From: CAYOUV01 sp964407265
Lineage (GTDB): Bacteria > Chloroflexota > Anaerolineae > Anaerolineales > Villigracilaceae
Reading direction: 5' to 3'
Length of the DNA: 64,000 nt
Assembly: GCA_964407265.1 (NCBI GenBank)
Contig: CAYOUV010000002.1
Coordinates: forward strand, 55,987 to 119,986
The notes under the pieces are model-generated. The model worked only from the letters and a program-made list of their open reading frames with translations, was not told where the DNA came from and did no database searches. Shown one piece after another: positions 1 through 7,807 of this stretch; the stretch's first letter is position 1; each line of letters begins with the position of its first letter. The translations under genes were made by a program, and so were the position numbers.

Positions 1-2
1 CA

Positions 3-842
3 CTGCAGCAGGCATATGCAGTCTGCAATGCGGTCACCGCCCAACACAGCCGATCATTCTTCCTGGCTTCTGGCTTGCTGCCGGAAGAGAAACGCTCAGC
101 CGTCCGGGCTTTGTATGCATTTTGCCGAACGGTTGATGATATTGTGGACGAATCTACGGGCGAAGATCGCGACCGCCAGCTCGAGGCGTGGAAGCGCATC
201 GTCCAAATGGAGGTCGCTCCGGAGAGCGACATGATCGCCTCCGCCTGGGTTGATGCCGTGACCCGCTACCATATCCCGCGTCACTATGCCATCCAGTTGA
301 TCGACGGTGTTGCGCGCGACCTGTCCCAGACCCGCTATGAAACTTTCGATGACCTGGCCACCTACTGTTACGGGGTTGCCTCAACCGTGGGGTTGATGAG
401 CATGTACATCGTCGGCTTCAGGGAAACCACGGCCGTGCCGTACGCAATCCGTCTGGGTGTGGCTTTACAGATGACCAATATTTTGCGCGATGTCGGCGAA
501 GACCTTCGAAATGGGCGTATTTACCTGCCGCAAGACGAACTGGAACGATTCGGGATCAGGGAAGCTGACCTGGCGCGCGGCCAGGTGACGCCCGGTTGGC
601 GTCAATTTATGCGCTTCCAGATCGAGCGCACGCGCAAGCTTTACGCTGAAGCCTGGCCGGGGGTGAAAATGCTCGAGCGCGAGGGACAGCTGGCAATCGG
701 AGCGGCTTCTGTCTTTTACCAGGGCATTCTCGACGATATCGAAGCCCATGATTACGACGTCTTCAACCGGCGTGCCGGGTTGAATGTCTGGCAGAAAATG
801 AGCCGCATCCCGGCTTTGTGGCTGCAGCTGCGAAGGCTGTAA
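3..842 (+). CDS. Squalene/phytoene synthase family protein, 5' end outside window
   Basis: Head-to-head isoprenyl diphosphate synthase, condensing two C15 or C20 prenyl diphosphates in squalene, hopanoid or carotenoid formation at the membrane. The reading frame is open from base 3 and gives 279 residues. The upstream residues (HSRSFFLASGLLP) match the family N-terminus, so an internal TTG at base 75 is not the true start. The first Asp-rich motif (DDIVDE) lies near base 138 and the second (DVGEDLRNGRIYLP) near base 490. Both bind the Mg-diphosphate and both look intact. Substrate cannot be settled: phytoene, squalene and dehydrosqualene synthases share these motifs. The gene ends just before a strong hairpin. 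Family assignment is secure; the product is inferred. Confidence 0.9.
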   Translation: MQQAYAVCNAVTAQHSRSFFLASGLLPEEKRSAVRALYAFCRTVDDIVDESTGEDRDRQLEAWKRIVQMEVAPESDMIASAWVDAVTRYHIPRHYAIQLIDGVARDLSQTRYETFDDLATYCYGVASTVGLMSMYIVGFRETTAVPYAIRLGVALQMTNILRDVGEDLRNGRIYLPQDELERFGIREADLARGQVTPGWRQFMRFQIERTRKLYAEAWPGVKMLEREGQLAIGAASVFYQGILDDIEAHDYDVFNRRAGLNVWQKMSRIPALWLQLRRL

Positions 843-859
843 GCTGCTTCTCTTATCGA

Positions 860-900
860 ACAGAAAGAGTGGTCTTTGCGGGCCACTCTTTCTGTTTAGG
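860..900. terminator. Intrinsic terminator, probably bidirectional
   Basis: A perfect 13-bp inverted repeat (ACAGAAAGAGTGG at 860-872 with its complement at 883-895) with a 10-base loop lies 18 bases after the synthase stop. It can end the plus-strand gene, and its purine-rich left arm also offers a U-tract to the convergent minus-strand gene. Confidence 0.8.
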
Positions 901-986
901 TGCTCTTGGTTTGAAGCGCTGTCATCTGCCAGGTAAATGGCAAAACAATTTCAATATATTTTTTCACTCTAAAGTAAATTCTGCCT

Positions 987-2300
987 TCACTTCTGGGGAT
1001 TAGGGCATAGAGGTTTGAAGGGTTGTGGTTGATCGGGCGGATAATACCACTCCACGTACCAGTACAGGCTTTTGTAACTAAGTGATTCGCTGTGATTGCT
1101 GGCAGAAAGTGTGGTTGTCCGCATCAAACTTACAGACCAGTTGAAGACGTGGCAATTAGGAGTCTTGTAAAGCTCCTCGGGCAGGGTAAACTGTGTGTCG
1201 CGTGTGGTGTAATTGACGTACAGGTTGCTTTCATCATAATTGTACATCACGGCAACCTGGTAATACTCATCACCGGCCAACGCTTTGACCGGCTTCCACT
1301 TCAAGATGATAGGCTGACGCGGGCCAATGAAGCGTTGACCCAGTGCAGGGCTGATTAATTCCGGTCCTGGCAACAATTGCAGCAGCGGTTCGGGTGCCTG
1401 GCCTTTGGCCTGGAGCGTGGCATCAACCTCAAAGCTTGCCCGCAGTTGCGCGTTGGCAGCCATGCTGAGCGGATTGACAACCGTTGTCCCGATCGCATAG
1501 GTTTTGTCCACTTCAGGTGCGTAAAAAACTATCCATTCGATCCGATCGTAGTAGAACTCACCTTGAGCTTTGACCAGCCAGGCTTTCCAGTGCTTGAACC
1601 GTGTCTGTTCAAACGGTCCCAGTTCTCGGATAGGTGTGAAACCCAGGTCTCCCAGATCTTGCAGCAGGAACTGGCGCACTTCCTCCGCATCGTCCAGTTC
1701 GAAGTGTCCCTGGCGCCATTGTACTTCAACCCAGTTTTCGGTCAATACATGCTGGCCAGCCAGCACGCCGCCCCAACGGATCAGGCCATTTTGGGCGTTG
1801 CCCTTTTCAGCTACCAGGCTGGGGACGATGCCGCGCATCGTGGGTGCCTCCAGCCAGAAGCCATATTTCTCGAGCAGGGCCTCGCTGGTGGACTCATCCA
1901 CCTGGAAGTCCGCGCTTGTGCTCCCAGCCAGCTTGCCTGCCTCAACCTGTATCTTGATAGTCCACCTCCCGGCCTGCCTGCGGTGCGGGACCTGCCAGGC
2001 ATCGGTGCGGTAAACGTCTCCCTCTCCGAACGAAGCCAGGACTTCCCCTGCGGGTTTGCCGCTAGGGTCGCTGATGGCGAGTGTGACGTGCGCATCCTCA
2101 ATGGGTCTGCCATCTTCCGTTACCCGAACAATGCCTTTTAGAGTCTGTCCCATCTCGATCTGGGTGCTGCCAGACGGGTAAAGCAGCGTGATCGTCAAAG
2201 GTCCGGTTGAAACTTTGGATTGAGCCGCACTGCTGCAGGCTGTCAAACCAATCATCACTGCCAGGAACCACCTAATCCGACGAAATAATTTGCTTTCCAT
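987..2300 (-). CDS. Predicted lipoprotein with Ig-like domains, function unknown
   Basis: The 437-residue product begins with a basic and hydrophobic signal peptide ending in a lipobox (GLTAC, Cys about residue 22), so it should be lipid-anchored outside the membrane. Residues about 30-135 look like a beta-sandwich (macroglobulin or Ig type, with repeated V/T-rich strands). The middle part is mixed alpha/beta with an acidic helix (DDAEEVRQFLLQDLGDLGF). Residues about 315-420 resemble an Fn3 or Ig domain opening with GPELISPALGQ. I do not recognise a named family. It converges on the preceding synthase and is divergent from the methyltransferase. The ATG has a GGGAG about 11 bases upstream. 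Secreted and anchored is well supported; the role is unknown. Confidence 0.75.
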   Translation of the reverse strand: MESKLFRRIRWFLAVMIGLTACSSAAQSKVSTGPLTITLLYPSGSTQIEMGQTLKGIVRVTEDGRPIEDAHVTLAISDPSGKPAGEVLASFGEGDVYRTDAWQVPHRRQAGRWTIKIQVEAGKLAGSTSADFQVDESTSEALLEKYGFWLEAPTMRGIVPSLVAEKGNAQNGLIRWGGVLAGQHVLTENWVEVQWRQGHFELDDAEEVRQFLLQDLGDLGFTPIRELGPFEQTRFKHWKAWLVKAQGEFYYDRIEWIVFYAPEVDKTYAIGTTVVNPLSMAANAQLRASFEVDATLQAKGQAPEPLLQLLPGPELISPALGQRFIGPRQPIILKWKPVKALAGDEYYQVAVMYNYDESNLYVNYTTRDTQFTLPEELYKTPNCHVFNWSVSLMRTTTLSASNHSESLSYKSLYWYVEWYYPPDQPQPFKPLCPNPQK

Positions 2301-2360
2301 GCCTCAAATTCTCCCAGGAAAATCAATCTGGATTGCCGTCTGCTATTCGATGAGTGAGGG

Positions 2361-2388
2361 AGTATAACATTCTCTCCGGTTGCGCTAA
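2361..2388 (-). promoter_or_regulatory. Promoter for the lipoprotein gene
   Basis: On the minus strand a TATACT -10 (2361-2366) is preceded by TG-n, an extended -10, and by TTAGCG (2383-2388) at 16-base spacing. It points at the lipoprotein start about 60 bases downstream. Confidence 0.5.
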
Positions 2389-2476
2389 TAGGAATTGCGA
2401 GGGATTATTGATCCCTCGCCGAGATGGTTTTTTGGACGAAATTTGAAGTTACAATACTCTCAGAATGGGAGATGCG

Positions 2477-3307
2477 ATGAATCTGATGGATATTCTGCAG
2501 CGTGATATGGATCCGCAGCCCTGGGCTGAAGGTGAAAAGATTCCCTGGCATGACCCGGACTTCAGTCGCCGCATGCTCAAGGAGCATTTGTCACAAAAGC
2601 ACGACGCGGCCAGTCGCCGGACAAGCATCATCAAAAAGCATGTGGATTGGATAAACGCTCACATATTGGACACTCGGCCCTCCCGCATATTGGACTTGGG
2701 CTGCGGTCCCGGTCTGTATGCAACGCGTCTGGCCGTACTCGGGCATACCTGCCACGGGATCGACTTTTCACCCGCCTCTATCGAATACGCCCTTAAGCAC
2801 GCCCCCGAGGGCTGCAGCTACACTCAGGGGGACGTGCGCACGGCGGATTTCGGTTCCGGCTATGATCTGGTTATGTTCATCTTTGGGGAGTTCAATGTTT
2901 TCAAACCGTTAGAGGCAAAGTCGATCCTGCAAAAAGCGTATGCAGCTCTCGATCCCGGCGGGTGGTTGCTGCTGGAGGTTTCATCCTTTGACGCGGTTTA
3001 CGAGATAGGCAACCAGCCAGCGACCTGGTACTCGGCTGAAAACGAACTCTTTGCCGATGCGCCGCATTTGTGTCTGATGGAATCCTTTTGGGATGACGAG
3101 CAATTTGTAGCCATAGAACGCTATTACATCCTGGAGGCTGTCAGTGGAGCGGTGACGCGTTTTGCTTCTTCCACGCAGGCATACGAAGCCGATACTTTGG
3201 TCAAGCTGCTCGCTGGTGCCGGTTTCCATTCTCCTGAATTTTACGCCTCGCTGACCGGCAAACCGGATGACCAGAGCGGTCTGCAGGTGGTATTGGCACG
3301 CAAATGA
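2477..3307 (+). CDS. Class I SAM-dependent methyltransferase
   Basis: A 276-residue protein with the Rossmann-type SAM site ILDLGCGPG near residue 75 (motif I), an acidic residue after strand 2 (HGIDFSPASI), and a motif-IV region (YDLVMFIFGEFNVF) followed by a post-motif LDPGGWLLLEVSS. This is the usual layout for a methyltransferase acting on a small molecule or lipid; the acceptor is not evident. I place the start at ATG 2477 because GGGAG ends 5 bases upstream; an in-frame ATG at 2465 would add four residues. The gene overlaps the downstream kinase by four bases (ATGA), so the two are translationally coupled. Methyltransferase fold is secure; substrate unknown. Confidence 0.88.
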   Translation: MNLMDILQRDMDPQPWAEGEKIPWHDPDFSRRMLKEHLSQKHDAASRRTSIIKKHVDWINAHILDTRPSRILDLGCGPGLYATRLAVLGHTCHGIDFSPASIEYALKHAPEGCSYTQGDVRTADFGSGYDLVMFIFGEFNVFKPLEAKSILQKAYAALDPGGWLLLEVSSFDAVYEIGNQPATWYSAENELFADAPHLCLMESFWDDEQFVAIERYYILEAVSGAVTRFASSTQAYEADTLVKLLAGAGFHSPEFYASLTGKPDDQSGLQVVLARK

Positions 3308-3819
3308 AGCTGATCGTTTTCTCCGGTCTGCCGGGTACGGGAAAAAGCGCCCTGGCTGAAGGAATAGCCCGTAAATTTGGTATTCCGGTCTTTGCCAAGG
3401 ATTGGCTGGAAGCCACGTTGTTGCGTTCAGAATTGACGCCAACCGATCCGGCTAAACCCCTGGGATCGGCCGGTTACCAATTGTTGACAGTTTTGGCAGA
3501 GCGCCAATTAATGCTTGGACAATCCGTCATCTTGGATAGCGTTGCAAGCACAAAAACAATCCGTTCAGCCTGGCGCGAGTTGGCTGAAAAATACAACGCA
3601 GAGTGGGTGGTCATCGAATGTATTTGCTCCGATGAAAGCCTGCAGCGTGCGCGTCTTGATCAGCGACAGCGTGGTATTCCCGGTTGGCACGAACTCGCTT
3701 GGTCCGAGGTGGAACGAGTCAAGGATTATTACCTCTCTTGGGAGGAAGATAGATTGATATTGGATGCTGTCCGTCCAATGGAAGAGAACCTCAAGGCTAT
3801 TTTTGACTATTTGCAATAA
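3304..3819 (+). CDS. P-loop small-molecule kinase (AAA_33 type)
   Basis: The 171-residue product opens with a Walker A motif, GLPGTGKS, at residues 8-15, followed by an Asp-Trp (KDWLE) in the position where this kinase family places a substrate-binding residue. A central VILDSVAS strand resembles the Walker B-like segment, and an Arg-rich lid (RARLDQRQRG) follows. These are features of the predicted-kinase group related to chloramphenicol phosphotransferase, zeta toxin and gluconate kinase. No antitoxin-like partner is present, so a toxin role is unlikely. It overlaps the methyltransferase stop by four bases and is followed by an SDR gene 14 bases later, suggesting the three act on one modified metabolite. 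Substrate unknown. Confidence 0.8.
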   Translation: MKLIVFSGLPGTGKSALAEGIARKFGIPVFAKDWLEATLLRSELTPTDPAKPLGSAGYQLLTVLAERQLMLGQSVILDSVASTKTIRSAWRELAEKYNAEWVVIECICSDESLQRARLDQRQRGIPGWHELAWSEVERVKDYYLSWEEDRLILDAVRPMEENLKAIFDYLQ

Positions 3820-3833
3820 GGAGGTATGGAAAT

Positions 3834-4847
3834 ATGAAAGTACTCTTCATCGGCGGTACCGGTTTGATCAGTTCAGCCTGTTCCAACCTGGCTGTCAAAC
3901 GCGGCTTAGATTTGTTTATCCTCAATCGTGGCAAAACAACCAAGCATCCGGCGCCGCAAGGCGCCAAGCTGCTTTCGGGCGACGTCCGCCAGGATGAGAG
4001 CGGAGTCACTGGCTTGCTTGCCGGTCATCATTTCGACGCAGTTGTGGACTGGATCGCCTTTACGCCAGACGACATCGCGCGTGACATTCGCTTGTTCAAG
4101 GGCAAGACGGATCAATTTGTCTTCATCAGTTCTGCCAGCGCCTACCAAAAGCCTCCGCAGCAGTATCTCATTACTGAGGAAACGCCGCTTGAAAATCCCT
4201 TCTGGCAGTATTCACGCGATAAGATTGCCTGCGAAAAGATGCTGATGCAAGCTTATCAAAAAGACGGATTCCCAGTCACGATTGTGCGCCCATCATTGAC
4301 CTATGGTCCTTCGCAAATCCCACTTGACCTGGGAAGCTGGGCGCATCCCTACACGCTGATTGACCGCATGAAACGGGGGAAGAAGATCATCATCCCCGGT
4401 GACGGGACTTCGCTCTGGGTCTTCACCTGGAACGAAGACTTTGCCAAAGGCTTTCTGGGTTTGTTAGGCAATTCAAGGACGATTGGGGAGGCTTTCCATA
4501 TCACTTCTGACCAGGTATTGACTTGGAATCAGGCTTATCAGGAAGTCGGGCGAGCATTAGGCGTGGTGTTGGAGATTGTCCATATCCCATCCGACTTGAT
4601 CGCCGCTTACGATGATCACGCGCTTGGCAGCCTGATCGGCGATAAGGCGAACAGCCTGGTGTTCGATAACAGCAAGATCAAGCGCTTTGTACCTGATTTC
4701 AAGTGTGAAGTCCCCTGGGCGGAAGGAATCCGTCGTTCCCTGGCCTGGTTTGAAGCCGAGCGGTCCCGTCAGACGATTGATGAACAAGCTATCCGGCTCT
4801 GGGATAGGCTCATCGCGGCATACCAGAGAGCCTTTCCAAATCCTTAA
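3834..4847 (+). CDS. NAD-dependent epimerase/dehydratase (extended SDR-like)
   Basis: A 337-residue Rossmann protein with the N-terminal dinucleotide motif MKVLFIGGTGLIS, an Arg (LNRG) typical of NADP-preferring atypical SDRs, and a following GDVRQDE strand. The SSASAY stretch sits where SDRs carry their active-site serine; a canonical YxxxK is not obvious there, although YSRDK (about residue 124) lies close and could supply the Tyr and Lys. The C-terminal part (ITSDQVLTWNQAYQEVGRALG) resembles the substrate domain of isoflavone-reductase or CSP41-like members. An AAGGAGG lies 8 bases before the ATG. It is the third gene of the 2477-4847 operon and is followed by a strong terminator. Reductase or epimerase activity is inferred. 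Confidence 0.8.
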   Translation: MKVLFIGGTGLISSACSNLAVKRGLDLFILNRGKTTKHPAPQGAKLLSGDVRQDESGVTGLLAGHHFDAVVDWIAFTPDDIARDIRLFKGKTDQFVFISSASAYQKPPQQYLITEETPLENPFWQYSRDKIACEKMLMQAYQKDGFPVTIVRPSLTYGPSQIPLDLGSWAHPYTLIDRMKRGKKIIIPGDGTSLWVFTWNEDFAKGFLGLLGNSRTIGEAFHITSDQVLTWNQAYQEVGRALGVVLEIVHIPSDLIAAYDDHALGSLIGDKANSLVFDNSKIKRFVPDFKCEVPWAEGIRRSLAWFEAERSRQTIDEQAIRLWDRLIAAYQRAFPNP

Positions 4848-4864
4848 GTATCGCAGAATAATAA

Positions 4865-4897
4865 GGCGGATGGGTTTTGCCCATCCGCCGTTTCTTA
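4865..4897. terminator. Intrinsic terminator
   Basis: A perfect 10-bp stem (GGCGGATGGG at 4865-4874 with its complement at 4880-4889) has a TTTTG loop and is followed by GTTTCTT. It ends the 2477-4847 operon. In the other direction it is followed by TTATTATTC and could also end a minus-strand transcript. Confidence 0.85.
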
Positions 4898-4906
4898 CAA
4901 CTTGCC

Positions 4907-5001
4907 GAAGAAAGACCAGTGAAACCATTTTCTCGTCATGGGGGACGTCCGGGAGAAGGTTTTGGATCTTCTGCCGGGTTTACATCACCCGGTCTTTCCT
5001 C
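4907..5001 (-). ncRNA. Candidate structured RNA in a 378-base intergenic gap
   Basis: The gap 4848-5225 has no credible gene. It contains GAAGAAAGACC (4907-4917) and a near-complement (4991-5001). These form an 11-bp stem with one G-U on the minus strand but an A-C mismatch on the plus strand. The enclosed bases hold three smaller helices: CCGGGT/ACCCGG (4974-4979/4987-4992), AGAAG/CTTCT (4954-4958/4968-4972, extended by GG/CC), and a GGACGTCC palindrome (4943-4950). A minus-strand transcript would end at the 4865-4889 hairpin. The rest of the gap (5005-5170) is AT-rich with nothing recognisable. No known RNA family was assigned. Confidence 0.3.
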
Positions 5002-5177
5002 TATTGTGGGTGTTCGTTTCGATTCGTGCACCTCCTTTCAAATAGGGAAGCGACTATCTAATAACAGCATACAACAAATTCCTTTGAAATACATTAAAAA
5101 TAGCTACAGATTTTACAACATTTGCCAAAATTTAATGAAATTGTAAAGTGGAGGCAGCCAATCCACGAATTGTGCGA

Positions 5178-5183
5178 TATAAT
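5178..5183 (+). promoter_or_regulatory. Probable -10 element for the PLP enzyme gene
   Basis: A consensus TATAAT lies 42 bases before the ATG of the PLP enzyme in an AT-rich stretch. No good -35 is placed at 16-18 bases, so the assignment rests on the -10 alone. Confidence 0.4.
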
Positions 5184-5225
5184 ACAATTTGTCTGACAAC
5201 TTCACCACATTAAGGAATTTCACTT

Positions 5226-6695
5226 ATGACTACAATTGATCTTACGATAGACAAAGACCGCCGCGCCCGTGCCATCCAACGCACCCGCGAGCAGAATATT
5301 ATCATCCCGACCTTTGCCCAGATGAAAGACCCTTCGAAGATACCGGCCCAGGTCAAGGAAGAGCTCAAATCGATCGGGCTGTGGGACGTCCATCCCCGCA
5401 ACCTGTTTCGCATTACCTGGCATAACGAACCGAAGGCCAGCGGCGGCGGCTTCGGAGGTGTGAACTACCTCGAGCTGCCCAAGTCCCTGACCGGCGTGGA
5501 TGCACGCATCATTGTGCTGGTCGGCAAGTGGTTCCCAACCGGGTCGCACAAAGTCGGGGCAGCCTTTGGCTGCCTGGTCCCGCGCCTGGTCACGGGTCAG
5601 TTCGACCCGACCACCCAGAAAGCGGTTTGGCCGTCCACCGGCAATTATTGTCGCGGTGGTGCTTATGACTCGGCTCTGCTCGCCTGCGAGTCGATTGCGA
5701 TCCTGCCGGAAGAAATGAGCAAGGAGCGCTTTGAATGGTTGGCAAACATCGCCGGCGAAACCATTAAAACCCCTGGCTCCGAATCGAACGTCAAAGAGAT
5801 TTTCGATAAGTGCTGGGAATTGCGCCAGTCGGGCGAAGACCTGATGATCTTCAACCAGTTCGATGAGTTTGGTAATTACCTGTGGCATTACCAGGTGACC
5901 GGTCATGCCATGGAAGAAGTGCTCAAGCAAGTGATGGGACCTAATGACCGCTACCGCGGCCTGGCTTCCGCCACCGGCTCAGCCGGGACGATCGCCAGCG
6001 GCGACTACATGAAACAGCTTTTCCCTGACAGCAAGATCGTCGCCAGCGAAGCGCTGCAATGCCCGACCCTGCTGGAGAACGGCTTTGGCGCGCATCGCAT
6101 CGAAGGGATTGGCGACAAACACGTACCCTGGATCCACAATACCAAGAACACCGATATGGTGGTGGCGATTGATGACAATGCCGTGGTTAACCTGACGCGC
6201 CTCTTCAACGAAGAGGGTGGACGGGCATTCCTGGTCGAACAGGGCGTACCTGAAGCGCTGGTGGGGCAGCTCGATCTGCTGGGCTTTTCGGGTATCTCCA
6301 ACGTGCTCTCGGCCATCAAAGCCGCCAAGTATTACGAGATGGGCGAGCACGATATTATGCTGACCGTCCTGACCGATTCGATGGAACTTTATCGCTCGCG
6401 CCTGCACGAAATGCACCAGGAATCTGGTGAGTACACCGAGAAGGACGCCGCAGCCGACTTTGCCCGCTATCTTCACGGTGAGTCCACCGACAACCTGCTC
6501 GAGCTGCGTTATACCGATCGTCGCCGCGTCCATAATCTGAAATACTTCACCTGGGTCGAACAGCAGGGTAAAACCTATGAAGAGATCCAAAAGATGTGGC
6601 ATGAGGATAATTACTGGGGTGGCGTTCAGAAGCAGGCGGACGAAATCGATGCTTTGATTGATGAGTTCAACGCCGAAGTCGGGTTGATGAAATAA
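5226..6695 (+). CDS. PLP-dependent fold-type II enzyme, TrpB-like
   Basis: A 489-residue protein of the tryptophan synthase beta / cysteine synthase superfamily. The segment FPTGSHKVGAA places the Schiff-base lysine at K109, closely resembling the GAHK site of TrpB rather than the SVKDR site of cysteine synthases. A phosphate-binding loop GSAGTIASG is near residue 250. The N-terminus and the C-terminal 100 residues (YTDRRRVHNLKYFTWVEQQG) do not match TrpB as I know it, and no trpA or other tryptophan gene is near. A beta-elimination or beta-replacement on an amino acid is likely; the substrate is unknown. It stands alone between a promoter and a strong terminator. Confidence 0.82.
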   Translation: MTTIDLTIDKDRRARAIQRTREQNIIIPTFAQMKDPSKIPAQVKEELKSIGLWDVHPRNLFRITWHNEPKASGGGFGGVNYLELPKSLTGVDARIIVLVGKWFPTGSHKVGAAFGCLVPRLVTGQFDPTTQKAVWPSTGNYCRGGAYDSALLACESIAILPEEMSKERFEWLANIAGETIKTPGSESNVKEIFDKCWELRQSGEDLMIFNQFDEFGNYLWHYQVTGHAMEEVLKQVMGPNDRYRGLASATGSAGTIASGDYMKQLFPDSKIVASEALQCPTLLENGFGAHRIEGIGDKHVPWIHNTKNTDMVVAIDDNAVVNLTRLFNEEGGRAFLVEQGVPEALVGQLDLLGFSGISNVLSAIKAAKYYEMGEHDIMLTVLTDSMELYRSRLHEMHQESGEYTEKDAAADFARYLHGESTDNLLELRYTDRRRVHNLKYFTWVEQQGKTYEEIQKMWHEDNYWGGVQKQADEIDALIDEFNAEVGLMK

Positions 6696-6736
6696 GTTGC
6701 AGAATTTTTGACTAAAAAACGCATAAAAAATTTAGT

Positions 6737-6772
6737 AAGAAACGGCGGTTAAATCAAACCGCCGTTTCTTGT
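6737..6772. terminator. Intrinsic terminator
   Basis: A perfect 14-bp stem (6737-6750 with 6757-6770), 6-base loop AAATCA, A-rich before and TTCTTG after. It ends the PLP enzyme transcript. Confidence 0.85.
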
Positions 6773-6899
6773 TAAGAGCAATATCGCAGGGACAGCATCT
6801 TAAAATAAGACCTTAATGGTGGGATGAATTTTCTAGGCAGAAACCGATGGCGGTAATATAATTACACAAGGCCCGATCCATATCTTGGAGGTGTCTCAG

Positions 6900-7550
6900 A
6901 TGAGCGAAAAAATAGAATTCACGCAAAATTATTCTGACCACAGCACCGATCGCGGGTTCCAGTTCGAGTTCAATTGCGACCGCTGTGGGACCGGCTATCG
7001 TACGCGTTTTCAGCCCTTCGCTGCCGGGACGATTTCGAGTGCGCTGGATACCGCCAGCAGCTTGTTCGGTGGAGTATTCAGCAGCGCCGCCAACGTAGGC
7101 GAACAGGTCCGCTCGGCTGGCTGGCAGAAGGCGCATGACGATGCCTTCATCAATGCCATGCAGGAGCTCAGGCCGGATTTTATTCAATGCCCGCGCTGCT
7201 CGTCCTGGGTCTGCAAGAAGAGCTGCTGGAATACCCAGCGCGGTTTATGCAAGGAATGTGCTCCTGACCTGGGTGTGGAAATGGCTGCCGCGCAGGCCAG
7301 CCGCACAACTGAGGAGATTTGGGCGCATTCCAAGATGGCCGAGGAAGACCGCGCCATGCTGAAGGATGAAAGCTGGCGGGCAGGCGTGCGTGCCACTTGC
7401 CCGAATTGCAACGCACCTTTGGCGAAGAACGCCAAGTTCTGCCCGGAGTGCGGTGCTGCCATCAAAGCGGACAAGTTCTGCATCAACTGCGGGGCCAAGC
7501 TGGCGGAGGGCGCCAAGTTCTGCGCCGAGTGTGGCACCAAGCAGGAATAA
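6900..7550 (+). CDS. Multi-zinc-ribbon protein
   Basis: A 216-residue protein with at least four Cys pairs. An N-terminal ribbon begins CDRCGTGYRTR, a central cluster holds CPRCSSWVC and CKECAPD, and the C-terminus carries two tandem double-zinc-ribbon units, CPNCNAPLAKNAKFCPECG and FCINCGAKLAEGAKFCAECG. Between them lies a Gly/Ala-rich segment (SSLFGGVFSSAANVGEQV). Such proteins are common in Chloroflexota with no defined biochemical role; protein-protein or nucleic-acid contact is possible. I start at ATG 6900 because GGAGG ends 8 bases upstream; an in-frame TTG at 6885 would bury that site. No membrane segment is evident. Confidence 0.8.
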   Translation: MSEKIEFTQNYSDHSTDRGFQFEFNCDRCGTGYRTRFQPFAAGTISSALDTASSLFGGVFSSAANVGEQVRSAGWQKAHDDAFINAMQELRPDFIQCPRCSSWVCKKSCWNTQRGLCKECAPDLGVEMAAAQASRTTEEIWAHSKMAEEDRAMLKDESWRAGVRATCPNCNAPLAKNAKFCPECGAAIKADKFCINCGAKLAEGAKFCAECGTKQE

Positions 7551-7569
7551 TTGGAATAAAAGAATACTC

Positions 7570-7610
7570 AAAAGCTCGGACAGGTCTTTGACCCGTTCGG
7601 GCTTTTCCTC
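7570..7610 (+). terminator. Intrinsic terminator
   Basis: A 17-bp stem with two G-U pairs and one mismatch (7570-7586 with 7590-7606) around a TTT loop, starting AAAAGC and ending GCTTTTCC. It lies 20 bases after the zinc-ribbon gene. The following bases 7611-7807 hold nothing I can support. Confidence 0.7.
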
Positions 7611-7807
7611 ATATAACTGAGGCCTGCTGCAACCGAGGGATTTAGCCCCGATCTGCCTGCTGCCCAAGCGCAGAGTTATCAAAGCGATTTGCCAGAGGCT
7701 GCGATTGACCCGGCAATTTTGGCGCATTTATTGGGAATCAAAGCAGCACCGGTTCTTGAAGACCCGAATGGGTTTCGATTAATTTGTGCGCAAGCAGGGC
7801 GGATTGC

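Noticed and set aside
3304..3819. P-loop kinase as a zeta-type toxin
   Set aside because: No small antitoxin gene precedes it; it is coupled to a methyltransferase and an SDR gene.
4907..5001. GAGGAAAGACCGG on the minus strand resembles the conserved start of RNase P RNA
   Set aside because: The remaining RNase P elements would have to extend into the coding SDR gene below 4848, and the length and later conserved segments are not seen.
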